From VRUE01 sp963805475 (lineage in GTDB: Bacteria > Actinomycetota > Thermoleophilia > Solirubrobacterales > 70-9): a stretch of 64,000 nucleotides of DNA. A program made the position numbers and the translations under genes. The DNA lies in contig CAWDUO010000005.1 in the NCBI GenBank assembly GCA_963805475.1, forward strand, positions 62,001-126,000, in the 5' to 3' direction. Shown one piece after another: positions 57,308 through 64,000 of the stretch (positions are counted from its first letter, which is position 1; every line of letters starts with the position of its first letter). Under the pieces are notes generated by a model. That model did no database searches. It worked only from the letters and a program-made list of their open reading frames with translations, and had not been told where the DNA came from.

Positions 57308-58757
57308 ATGATCCTCGCGATCGACCAGGGGACGACGGGAACGACCTGCCTCGTCTTCGACGAGGAGGGGCGGATCGCCGGCCGCGCCTACTCGGAGCTC
57401 GAGCAGCACTTCCCGCGGCCGGGCTGGGTCGAGCACGACGCGAACGAGATTTGGGAGGCGGCGCGGCGCGTCGCGCGCGACGCGCTAGGCGACGCCGGCA
57501 TCGACGGCGCCGAGCTCGACGCGATCGGGATAACCAACCAGCGTGAGACGGTGGTCGCCTGGGACCCCGCCACCGGCGAGCCGCTGCACCGGGCGCTGGT
57601 CTGGCAGGACCGCCGCACCGCGGGGCGCTGCGAGGAGCTGCGCGCGGCCGGCCACGAGGCGCTGGTGCGCGAGCGCACCGGGCTCGTCCTCGACCCCTAC
57701 TTCTCCGCCACCAAGATCGAGTGGCTGCTGCGCAATGCCGAGCTGCCGCCGGGCGCCGTCTTCGGCACGGTCGACTCCTGGCTGCTGTTCAAGCTGACCG
57801 GCCGCCACGCGACCGACTACACGAACGCCTCGCGCACGCTGCTCTTCGACATCCGCCGGCTCGCCTGGGACGCGGAGCTGTGCGAGCTGTTCGGCGTCGA
57901 CCCCGCGCGCCTGCCCGAGCCGCTGCCCTCGTCCTATATATACGGGACGACGACGGAGTTCGGCGGCGAGGCGCCGGTGGCGGGGATCGCCGGCGACCAG
58001 CAGGCGGCGCTCTTCGGCCAGGCCTGCCACGCGGCCGGCAGCGCCAAGAACACCTACGGCACCGGAAGCTTCGTCCTCCTGCACACCGGCGAGGAGGCGC
58101 CCGAGCCGGGCGAGGGGCTGCTCGCCACGGTCGCCTGCGGCGCCGGCGAGGCGGCCGCCTACGCCCTCGAGGCCTCGATTTTCGCCACCGGCGCCGCCGT
58201 GCAGTGGCTGCGCGACGGGCTCGGGATCATCGGCGAGGCGGGGGAGAGCGAGGCGCTCGCCGCCTCGCTGAAGGGCAACGACGGCGTCTACTTCGTCCCC
58301 GCACTGACCGGGCTGGGCTCGCCGCACTGGGACCCCTACGCGCGCGGCACGATCGTCGGCCTCACCCGCGGCAGCGGCCGCGCGCAGCTCGCGCGCGCGG
58401 CGCTGGAGGCGATCGCCTACCAGACGGTCGACGCGGTGCGCGCCGAGGAGGCGGCCGCCGGGGAGCGGCTCGGCGAGCTGAAGGCGGACGGCGGCGCCGT
58501 CGCGAACCGCTGGCTGATGCAGTTCCAGGCCGACGTGCTCGGCGCGCCGGTCGTCGTCCCCGAGATCGCCGAGACGACGGCGCTCGGGGCCGCCTACCTC
58601 GCCGGGATCGCGACCGGCCGCTGGAGCGCCGCCGAGGTCGCGGAGATGTGGCGCGAGGCGGCCCGCTACGAGCCGCGGCATGGGCGAGGACGAGCCCGAG
58701 TCGCTGCTTGCGGAGTGGCACAGAGCCCTCGACCGCTCCCGCGGCTGGGCTGCGTAA
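57308..58757 (+). CDS. glpK: Glycerol kinase (3' frameshift)
   Basis: Phosphorylates glycerol to glycerol 3-phosphate. FGGY motifs: AIDQGTTGTTCLVFDEEGRI, GITNQRETVVAWD, WQDRRTAGRCEELR, GDQQAALFGQACHAAG, TYGTGSFVLLH, LTGLGSPHWDPYARG, and the C-terminal DGGAVANRWLMQFQADVLG. One extra base near 58679 breaks the last 26 codons; corrected, it ends MGEDEPESLLAEWHRALDRS...TAA 58757, about 482 aa. TAGCCT overlaps the previous stop and lies 6 nt before ATG 57308. plsC follows. Confidence 0.94.
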
Positions 58758-58795
58758 CCAGGCGATGGGCAAGGGGTAGGCACGGGCAAGCCGCG

Positions 58796-59539
58796 ATGCC
58801 CGACATGAAGCCACAGGTCTACAAGGACGACCGCCCGGCGTCCTACTTCGACCAGTTCCACACGGCGGCGCTGAAGGGCGCCGGCTGGACCTACACCTTC
58901 GTCCGCTTCCTCGTCACCCTGCCGACGCTGGTGATCTACCGGGTGCGGGCGATCGGCCGCGAGAACGTGCCCGAGGACGGGCCGCTGATCCTCGCGCCCA
59001 ACCACTTCAGCCAGATGGACCATTTCTTCGTCGGCGTCTACCTGCGGCGGAAGATCCGCTTCATGGCCAAATCGCAGATGTTCGGCCCGCCCGTCCTCAC
59101 CTACATCTACAAGGTCGGCGGCGTGATCCCGATCCGCCGCGGCCACCACGACGAGAAGGCTTTCGAAACCGCGTTCGAGGTGCTCGGCCAGGGCGAGATG
59201 CTGCTGATCTACGCCGAGGGCGGCCGCTCGCGCAGCGGCGAGCTGGGCGAGCCGAAACCGGGGGTCGGGCGGCTGGCGCTGGAGTCGGGCGCCCCGGTCG
59301 TCCCGGTCGCGATCCACGGCTCGGCCAAGGTGCGGCGCTGGAAGCGGCTGCGCTTCCCCAAGGTCACGGTCCAGTTCGGCGAGCCGCTGAGCTTCCCAGT
59401 CGAGAAGGGGGCGAGCCGCGAGCGCCAGCAGGAGGTCGCCGCCGAGATCTTCGGTCAGGTGCGGGAGATGTACAAGGAGCTCTCTACTCGTAACGCTCGC
59501 CGAGCTTCGCGTAGAAGCCCGGATCGTGCCCCGGCGTGA
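58796..59539 (+). CDS. 1-acylglycerol-3-phosphate acyltransferase family protein (PlsC)
   Basis: Membrane acyltransferase making phosphatidate or a related lipid. Motifs: NHFSQMDHFFVG (block I, H-x4-D), PIRRG (block II/III region), and EGGRSRSGELGEPKPG (block III) with VPVAIHGSAK (block IV). N-terminal hydrophobic segment about 27-50. 247 aa from ATG 58796. Together with glpK this suggests a glycerol-to-lipid unit. The last 18 codons overlap the convergent MBL gene. Confidence 0.88.
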   Translation: MPDMKPQVYKDDRPASYFDQFHTAALKGAGWTYTFVRFLVTLPTLVIYRVRAIGRENVPEDGPLILAPNHFSQMDHFFVGVYLRRKIRFMAKSQMFGPPVLTYIYKVGGVIPIRRGHHDEKAFETAFEVLGQGEMLLIYAEGGRSRSGELGEPKPGVGRLALESGAPVVPVAIHGSAKVRRWKRLRFPKVTVQFGEPLSFPVEKGASRERQQEVAAEIFGQVREMYKELSTRNARRASRRSPDRAPA

Positions 59540-60395
59540 CGATCGCGTCGGGATACTCGCGCCGCAGCAGCCGCAGCTCCTGGATCGAGCGCCGGTAGTT
59601 GTGCTCGTCGAAGGGACGGGGCGCCAGCGGCGCCGATCCGTCCAGCTGGCCCTCGGTGTAGACGACGTCGCCGCCGATCACGAAGTCGCGCTCGGCGAGG
59701 CGGGCGATCACCGACATGTGGCCGGCGCTGTGGCCGGGGGTGTAGGCGAGCCGGATCGAGCCGTCGCCGAAGAGGTCGAAGCAGCGGGCGAAGCTGGCGT
59801 ATGAGTCGATCCCGCCGCGGTCGAAGTCGACGGTGCGGTAGTCGAAGGCGAAGTGGAAGTGGGCGCGCCGGTAGCCGTTGGCGAGCGGTTTCGGGCCGAC
59901 CGTCGCCGCCTCCCACTCGACCTCGCTGACGACGAAGGTCGAGTTGGGGAACTCGGAGATCGCCGAGCTGTGGTCGAGGTGCAGGTGGGTCATCACGACG
60001 ACCGGGATCTCGCCGGGGTCGAGGTTGCGGGCGCGCAGCTGCGCCGGCACGTCTTCGCCCGGCTCCAGCGCCGGCTTGCCGAAGCGCGCGGCGAGGCCGC
60101 CGAAGTTCTCCTTGCCGTCGGTGGCGATCGAGGGGTGCAGGCCGGTGTCGACGAGGATCGCCCCGGCGCTGGGGTGGCGGATCAGGAAGGCGGGGCAGGG
60201 GACGACCGTCGGCGGCTTGCCGCTGAGCAGGGCGCGCAGCAGCTTCAGCGTCTCCAGGCGCCCGCCCGGCCGCTCCATCATCGGCAGCGGCCAGGTGACG
60301 TGCCCGGCGATCAGCGGTTCGACGCTCACCGAGGCGCCGGCCGTGCCGCCGGCCAGCGGCTCGTGCAGCGGTTTCGCCTCGACGTGAACCTTCAT
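59484..60395 (-). CDS. MBL-fold hydrolase, lactonase-like
   Basis: Zinc hydrolase of the AHL-lactonase-like branch. The dinuclear site VVVMTHLHLDHSSAI (HxHxDH, from about 134), YTPGHSAGHMSVI, FVIGGDVVYTEG and the distal VTPGHDPGF are present. 303 aa from ATG 60395, with TAATGT 9 nt upstream. It could be a lactonase or another esterase; no quorum genes are nearby, so the substrate is open. Confidence 0.87.
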   Translation of the reverse strand: MKVHVEAKPLHEPLAGGTAGASVSVEPLIAGHVTWPLPMMERPGGRLETLKLLRALLSGKPPTVVPCPAFLIRHPSAGAILVDTGLHPSIATDGKENFGGLAARFGKPALEPGEDVPAQLRARNLDPGEIPVVVMTHLHLDHSSAISEFPNSTFVVSEVEWEAATVGPKPLANGYRRAHFHFAFDYRTVDFDRGGIDSYASFARCFDLFGDGSIRLAYTPGHSAGHMSVIARLAERDFVIGGDVVYTEGQLDGSAPLAPRPFDEHNYRRSIQELRLLRREYPDAIVTPGHDPGFYAKLGERYE

Positions 60396-60443
60396 CGCCG
60401 GGTGACATTACCCGGCTTCGAGTCGGCTATAGGCTGGCGGGCG

Positions 60444-61296
60444 ATGGCTGAAAGCCGCGATTCGCGCATCTTCAGGGAGGGTTTGCTGGACGGGCAGGTC
60501 TGCCTCGTCTCCGGCGCCGGCAGCGGCCTCGGGCGGGAGACCGCGCTGGAGCTGGCGCGGCTCGGCGCCGCGGTCGTCGGATGCGGGCGGCGCGAGGAGC
60601 CGCTGGCCGAGACCGCGGCGCTCGCCGCCGGCCTGCCCGGCTGCTTCGAGCGCGAAGCGATGGACATCCGCGACGAGGCGGCCGGTCGAGCGGCTGTTCG
60701 ACGGGCTGCTGGAGCGCCACGGGCGGCTCGACGTGCTGGTCAACAACGCCGGCGGCCAGTTCCTCAGCCCGGCCGAGGCGATCACGCCGAAGGGCTTCCG
60801 CACGGTGATCGAGCTGAACGTGCAGGGCACCTGGCTGATGACCCACGCGGCGGCGACGAGGGCGATGATCCCGCAGGGCGGCGGCAAGGTGCTCAGCGTC
60901 ACGCTCTCGCCGCACAACGGGATGCCGGGGATGGTCCACTCCGGCGCCGCCCGCGCCGCGGTCGAGAACATGATGCGGACGCTCTCGGTCGAGTGGGCGC
61001 GCTTCGGGATCAAGCTCTGCGCGCTCGCCGCCGGCCAGTTCGCCACCGAGACGCTGCTGACCAAGTACCCGCAGGTGGTCGTCGACAACCTCGAGCGGTC
61101 GATTCCGATCGGCCGCGCCGGCCGCGCCGAGGAGCTGGCCTGGCTGGTCGCCTACCTGGCCTCGCCGGCCGGCGACTTCTTCTCCGGCACGACGCTCACG
61201 ATCGACGGCGCCCGCGACAACTGGGCCGGCCCGTGGCCGCCCGAGGCGATCGCGGTCGACGGCGAGCCGGTCGCCGAGCAGCGCCACCTCAAGTAA
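60444..61296 (+). CDS. SDR-family oxidoreductase (frameshifted)
   Basis: NAD(P)-dependent, perhaps a 2-enoyl-CoA reductase or related. Rossmann SGAGSGLGRETALEL, then after one extra base near 60681, VNNAGGQFLSPAEAITP, the serine/tyrosine region SVTLSPHNGMPG/MVHSGAARAAVENM, where the usual Tyr of YxxxK is replaced by His-Ser (HSGAAR), so the catalytic Tyr-Lys pair is not evident. 284 aa if corrected. TAGGCT lies 8 nt before ATG 60444. Confidence 0.85.
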
Positions 61297-61337
61297 CGGG
61301 GCACGTTTCTTTCGCTATGCGTCAATAACGTGCCCCG
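61297..61337. repeat. Inverted repeat CGGGGCACGTT
   Basis: CGGGGCACGTT (61297-61307) pairs exactly with 61327-61337, just after the SDR stop; the loop contains CTATGCG, also seen in the 53326-53368 element loop. Confidence 0.85.
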
Positions 61338-61343
61338 CGCCGG

Positions 61344-61799
61344 CTAGTGACGGGGCTCGAGGACGACGATCGGGATCTCGCGCCCTTTGCTGCGGGCGGC
61401 GTAGCCTTCGTAGCCGGGGTAGGCGGCGACCGCCTTGTCCCAGAGCCGGTCGCGCTCCTCGGGTTTCGCCACGCGGGCGTGGACCGGCAGGCGGGCCGAG
61501 CCGACCTGGACCTCGGTGTCGGGGTTGGCCTTGAGGTTGTAGAACCAGGCCGGGTTCTTCGGGAAGCCGCCTTTGGAGGCGATGACCGCCAGGTCCTCGC
61601 CCTCGCGCACGTAGAGCAGCGGCGAGGTGCGCTTGACGCCGCTCTTCGCTCCGACGTGGTCGAGCAGCAGCACCCGGATCGGCGAGCCGGGCAGGCTGTG
61701 CCCGACCCGCCCACCCGTGACCCGGTAGACGAACGTGTGGACGCGCATCCCCCGCCAGATCAGCGGCCAGGTCTTGTCGGCGAGATCGAGGTAGCTCAT
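61344..61799 (-). CDS. F420-dependent nitroreductase family protein (DDN-like)
   Basis: 151-aa split-barrel protein of the deazaflavin-dependent nitroreductase family (RVGHSLPGSPIRVLLLDHVG, GVKRTSPLLYVREGEDLAVIASKGG, NPAWFYNLKANPDTEVQVG, with the F420 phosphate-binding KGG segment). In mycobacteria relatives use coenzyme F420. ATG 61799; the frame continues upstream to 61883 without homology. Actinobacterial marker. Confidence 0.88.
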   Translation of the reverse strand: MSYLDLADKTWPLIWRGMRVHTFVYRVTGGRVGHSLPGSPIRVLLLDHVGAKSGVKRTSPLLYVREGEDLAVIASKGGFPKNPAWFYNLKANPDTEVQVGSARLPVHARVAKPEERDRLWDKAVAAYPGYEGYAARSKGREIPIVVLEPRH

Positions 61800-61823
61800 C
61801 CGTTTTGAGGGCCTAACTCGATT

Positions 61824-61949
61824 CTGAGGGCGCGAAAACCAAGCAGGTCGGGGGATGCAGGGAGGCTGGTGAGGGGAGCGCACAGTTAGTGCGTGACCCG
61901 AACCAGCCTCCCGAAGACCCCGAGATGCGCCGGTTTGCAGCGTCCTCAG
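61824..61949. repeat. 126-bp long imperfect hairpin downstream of fabG-like gene
   Basis: Nested pairing: CTGAGG (61824-61829) / CCTCAG (61944-61949); AAACC / GGTTT; CGGGG (61849-61853) / CCCCG (61918-61922); GGGAGGCTGGT (61860-61870) / perfect complement 61902-61912; inner CGCAC / GTGCG around 61880-61893. It fills the gap between fabG-like (upstream, minus) and the DDN-like gene. Confidence 0.8.
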
Positions 61950-61950
61950 C

Positions 61951-62781
61951 TCAGGTGTACATGCCTCCGAACATGCCGCCTGTGACGTTCAGGGTCTGTC
62001 CCTGCACGTAGTTGGAGAGCGGCGAGGCGAGGAACAGCACCGGGCCCGAGGCCTCCTGCGGCGTCGCCGGGCGGCCGAGCGGGATGATCGCCGAGGCCAT
62101 CGCCCGCATCTGCTCGGGGATGCCGAGCTCGATCTTCTCGCCGCCGGGGGCGGTCATCTCCTCGCCGGCCTCCTTGGCGGCGGTGAGCCGCGTTTCGACG
62201 AAGCCGAAGGCGACCGCGTTGACGTTGATCTTGAACTGGCCCCACTCCTTGGCCAGCGTTTTGGTCATCCCGACGACGGCCATCTTCGCCGCCGAGTAGT
62301 TGATCTGGCCGGCGTTGCCCATCGTCCCCGAGGTCGAGGAGATGTTGATCAGCTTGCGGAAGACCTCCTTGCCCTCGCCCAGCTCGGCCTTGGCCGCCTC
62401 GCGCCAGTGCGGCGCCAGCGCCCGGGCGACCCGGAAGGGGACGACGGTGTGGATGTCGAGCATCGCCTGGAACTGCTCGTCGGTCATCCGGTGGGCGACG
62501 CCGTCCCAGGTGTAGCCGGCGTTGTTGACGACGACGTCGATCGCGCCGAAGGCGTCGACCCCGGCCTTGACCAGCTCGTCGGCGGCGCCCTCCTTGGTCA
62601 GGTCGCCGGCGAAGACGGCCGTCTCGCCGTCGATCTCGCCGGCCGCCTGCTCGGCGACGTCGGCGTCGAGGTCGTTGATCAGCACCTTGGCGCCCTCGCT
62701 GACGAACAGCTCCGCGGTCGCCCGGCCGATCCCCCGGGCCGAGCCGGTGACGATCGCCGCTTTCCCATCGAGAAGTCCCAT
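61951..62781 (-). CDS. SDR-family 3-oxoacyl-ACP reductase-like (FabG)
   Basis: 276-aa SDR. Rossmann VTGSARGIGRATAELF, VVNNAGYTWDGVAHRM, ISSTSGTMGNAGQINYSAAKM (Ser, YSAAK) and the C-terminal cofactor tail SGPVLFLASPLSNYVQGQTLNVTGG. Either ketoacyl-ACP or another carbonyl substrate fits. ATG 62781 has AAGGAGAG about 12 nt upstream, a conventional ribosome site. Confidence 0.9.
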   Translation of the reverse strand: MGLLDGKAAIVTGSARGIGRATAELFVSEGAKVLINDLDADVAEQAAGEIDGETAVFAGDLTKEGAADELVKAGVDAFGAIDVVVNNAGYTWDGVAHRMTDEQFQAMLDIHTVVPFRVARALAPHWREAAKAELGEGKEVFRKLINISSTSGTMGNAGQINYSAAKMAVVGMTKTLAKEWGQFKINVNAVAFGFVETRLTAAKEAGEEMTAPGGEKIELGIPEQMRAMASAIIPLGRPATPQEASGPVLFLASPLSNYVQGQTLNVTGGMFGGMYT

Positions 62782-62880
62782 CGGTCTTGCGCTCTCCTTG
62801 TCTAGGTCGTGAAAGTCGGGCGGGAGGCTATAGGGAAAGAGAGGGGGCTGGTTGACTGGCCAGTCGGGCGGCGGAGGGCG

Positions 62881-63321
62881 CTACGCGGCGGCGATCGCGG
62901 CCAGGTCCTCCGGCCGCAGCAGGGCCACCAGGGTTCCGCCGTCGACGATCGCCAGGCCGCCCTTGCGCAGCTTCGCCCTGGCGCCGGTGAGGCGGGCGAT
63001 CTCGTTCGAGAAGTCGGGCTCGTGGCCGACCAGCAGCGCCGCGCCGCGGCCGGCGGCGAGCGCGAGCGAGTCGAAGGCGCCGCCGGCCAGCGTCTCGGCG
63101 AGCTCGGCCTCGATCCCCAGCGCCGCGCAGGCGAGCTCCGCGGTTTCGGAGGCGCGCAGCTTGGGGCTCGTCAGGCAGGCCTCGACCGGCGCCCCGAGCG
63201 CCGCCAGCGCCCGCCCCGCCGCCTCGGACTGCCGCTTCCCCTCCGCGGTCAGCCGCCGCTCGGCGTCCTCCTTGCCGCTGTCCTTCCGCTCCGCGGTCCC
63301 GTGCCGCAGCAGGTAGATCAC
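62881..63321 (-). CDS. sixA: Phosphohistidine phosphatase SixA family protein
   Basis: Histidine phosphatase: MIYLLRHGTAERKD (RHG, His7), ALGAPVEACLTSPKLRASET and VGHEPDFSNEIARL. SixA dephosphorylates histidine-phosphorylated relay proteins. 146 aa. GTG 63321 lies exactly 6 nt after TAGGAT. Confidence 0.9.
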   Translation of the reverse strand: MIYLLRHGTAERKDSGKEDAERRLTAEGKRQSEAAGRALAALGAPVEACLTSPKLRASETAELACAALGIEAELAETLAGGAFDSLALAAGRGAALLVGHEPDFSNEIARLTGARAKLRKGGLAIVDGGTLVALLRPEDLAAIAAA

Positions 63322-63337
63322 GGCCGAATCCTAAGGG

Positions 63338-63538
63338 GTGCGCTGCGGCGATCTTCGCCCTCGACGTGCCAACCTGGAACTCGGCCTCGCCGACGCCTCC
63401 ATCGTGGTCTTGGCCGAGCGCCACCGGACGGTCGACGTCCTCAGCTTCGACTCGCGCCACTTCCGGGCCATGCGCGGCCCCGCCGAACGACCGTTCCGCC
63501 TGCTGCCCGACGACTACCGGCCGCAGGCGGAGGCGTAA
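63338..63538 (+). pseudogene. C-terminal fragment of a PIN-domain (VapC-like) toxin
   Basis: From about 63370 the frame reads ANLELGLADASIVVLAERH, VDVLSFDSRHFRAMRGPAERP, the last third of a PIN domain (the D.S/A, D.RHF acidic segments). The N-terminal catalytic Asp is absent and no antitoxin is nearby, so it is a truncated remnant; GTG 63338 gives about 66 aa. Its stop contains the TAACCT box of the following small gene. Confidence 0.6.
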
Positions 63539-63547
63539 CCTCGTCAG

Positions 63548-63697
63548 GTGCCCCTGGCCCTCGGTCGCCACCTGCTCTTCCGCGAAGCCTCCCGCGGCGG
63601 CTGGGTCGTGGTCGCCGCCATCGTCGCGATTGTCATCCTGATCCGCTTCTGGCCGGCGATCGTCGCTTGGATAGAGCGGAAATGGCGCTCGCGCTGA
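63548..63697 (+). CDS. Small single-pass membrane protein, apparently leaderless
   Basis: 49-aa peptide from GTG 63548: basic N-terminus (LALGRHLLFREASRG), one hydrophobic helix (VVVAAIVAIVILIRF) and a basic tail (ERKWRSR). TAACCT at 63536-63541 lies exactly 6 nt before the GTG, the same spacing as many genes in this window, which supports it as real. No known family. Confidence 0.55.
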   Translation: MPLALGRHLLFREASRGGWVVVAAIVAIVILIRFWPAIVAWIERKWRSR

Positions 63698-63737
63698 GAC
63701 CTTGCCGCAGGACCGGTTACGATCTTGCCGGTGAATT

Positions 63738-63775
63738 TCTTACATTTTTACCGCTGTAGGTCTTACAATTTTGCC
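63738..63775. promoter_or_regulatory. Direct repeats and -10 box before the AAA ATPase gene
   Basis: TCTTACATTTTTACC (63738-63752) and TCTTACAATTTTGCC (63761-63775), period 23 bp. The second copy contains TACAAT, 7 nt before ATG 63777, and the first TTACAT at a -35-like position, so repressor and promoter sites may coincide. Confidence 0.5.
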
Positions 63776-63776
63776 T

Positions 63777-64000
63777 ATGAACGGTTCCTCCTACAGCCCG
63801 AGGATCGCGGATCGCGAGCTGGAAAGCCGCTTGCAGCGTATAGGTGCAGTGCTGATCGAGGGGCCTAAGGCCTGTGGAAAGACCGAGACCGCGAGGCAGC
63901 TTGCCGCCAGCGAAGTGCGTCTCGACGTCGACGCCGGCGCTCGTGCCGCCCTAGCCGTCGAGCCCGAGCTGGTGCTCGCCGGCGAGGCGCCGCGGTTGAT
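63777..64000 (+). CDS. AAA ATPase (AAA_14/DUF4143 type), cut by window edge
   Basis: N-terminus MNGSSYSPRIADRELESRLQ, then the Walker A GAVLIEGPKACGKTETARQL and RLDVDAGARAALAVEPELVL, the start of AAA_14/DUF4143 ATPases. The gene runs off at 64000, so the Walker B motif and DUF4143 domain cannot be checked. Such ATPases occur in accessory regions; some are in toxin-antitoxin-like contexts. 75 codons visible. Confidence 0.8.
   Translation, partial: MNGSSYSPRIADRELESRLQRIGAVLIEGPKACGKTETARQLAASEVRLDVDAGARAALAVEPELVLAGEAPRL

Noticed and set aside
1139..61337. All palindromes as intrinsic terminators
   Set aside because: The T-run is in the 5' arm, not after the stem, and some lie in divergent gaps or inside a gene.
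1..64000. CRISPR array or complete insertion sequence
   Set aside because: No array of regularly spaced direct repeats and no transposase gene was seen; only a recombinase remnant at 12.2-12.5 kb.

Overview
The window is GC-rich bacterial chromosome. Its gene content (actinobacterial cytochrome bcc and fused caa3 oxidase genes, an F420-type nitroreductase family protein, RsbW/STAS/SigF-type partner switching, a GMC oxidoreductase with a Cys cluster, a VapBC pair and many apparently leaderless genes with TAnnnT -10 boxes) points to an actinobacterium. Class Thermoleophilia (Solirubrobacterales-like) is my inference, not something the sequence proves.

Layout. 0-10.4 kb is housekeeping: the end of rplQ, truA, surE-ligA (coupled), a PBP4-type carboxypeptidase, a patatin lipase, an acyl-CoA synthetase, a thioredoxin-fold membrane protein and a carbonic anhydrase-PNPOx fusion. 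10.4-12.6 kb looks like a decayed island next to tRNA-Pro(CGG): cupin, HigBA-type toxin-antitoxin pair with a palindromic operator, and a serine-recombinase remnant. 12.6-21.2 kb holds a two-component system beside a haem-type membrane protein, an NlpC/P60-like lipoprotein, YihY, VapBC, a SpoIIE-type phosphatase and an SDR. 21.2-27 kb is a tightly coupled three-gene catabolic operon (TPP enzyme, enolase-superfamily enzyme, FAD/Fe-S oxidoreductase). 27-28.7 kb is a HipBA module with hipA broken. 28.7-36.4 kb is the aerobic respiratory cluster: ctaC-ctaD-ctaE-small membrane protein-qcrC-qcrA-qcrB, every junction overlapping, with convergent ctaG. 36.5-38.7 kb encodes a STAS protein, an anti-sigma kinase and a SigF/SigB-type sigma factor; the SpoIIE phosphatase at 18.4 kb could belong to the same circuit. 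38.7-45 kb: GH15 glucanase, superoxide dismutase, GMC oxidoreductase with rubredoxin, LemA and Nudix. 45-53.3 kb: biotin genes (bioA; bioB-bioF-bioD) interrupted by a lower-GC accessory block (HNH protein and three unknowns) and a MarR/MFS efflux pair. 53.4-64 kb: GGDEF protein, DNA glycosylase, enoyl-CoA hydratase, biotinyl carrier protein, glycosyltransferase, glpK-plsC, lactonase-like hydrolase, SDRs, SixA, and at the edge an AAA ATPase.

Three genome-level signals stand out. (1) A dispersed family of perfect or near-perfect palindromes (17-20 bp arms, T-rich 5' arm and A-rich 3' arm) occurs in convergent, tandem and divergent intergenic gaps and once inside the qcrC reading frame, so these are not ordinary terminators. 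(2) About eighteen genes start 6-9 nt downstream of a TAnnnT-like box, implying widespread leaderless transcription, including three gene pairs with overlapping or abutting divergent -10 boxes. (3) At least ten genes, among them ctaD, qcrB and glpK, carry single-base frameshifts, mostly +1 insertions; this looks more like sequencing or assembly error than decay and affects how the broken genes should be read.
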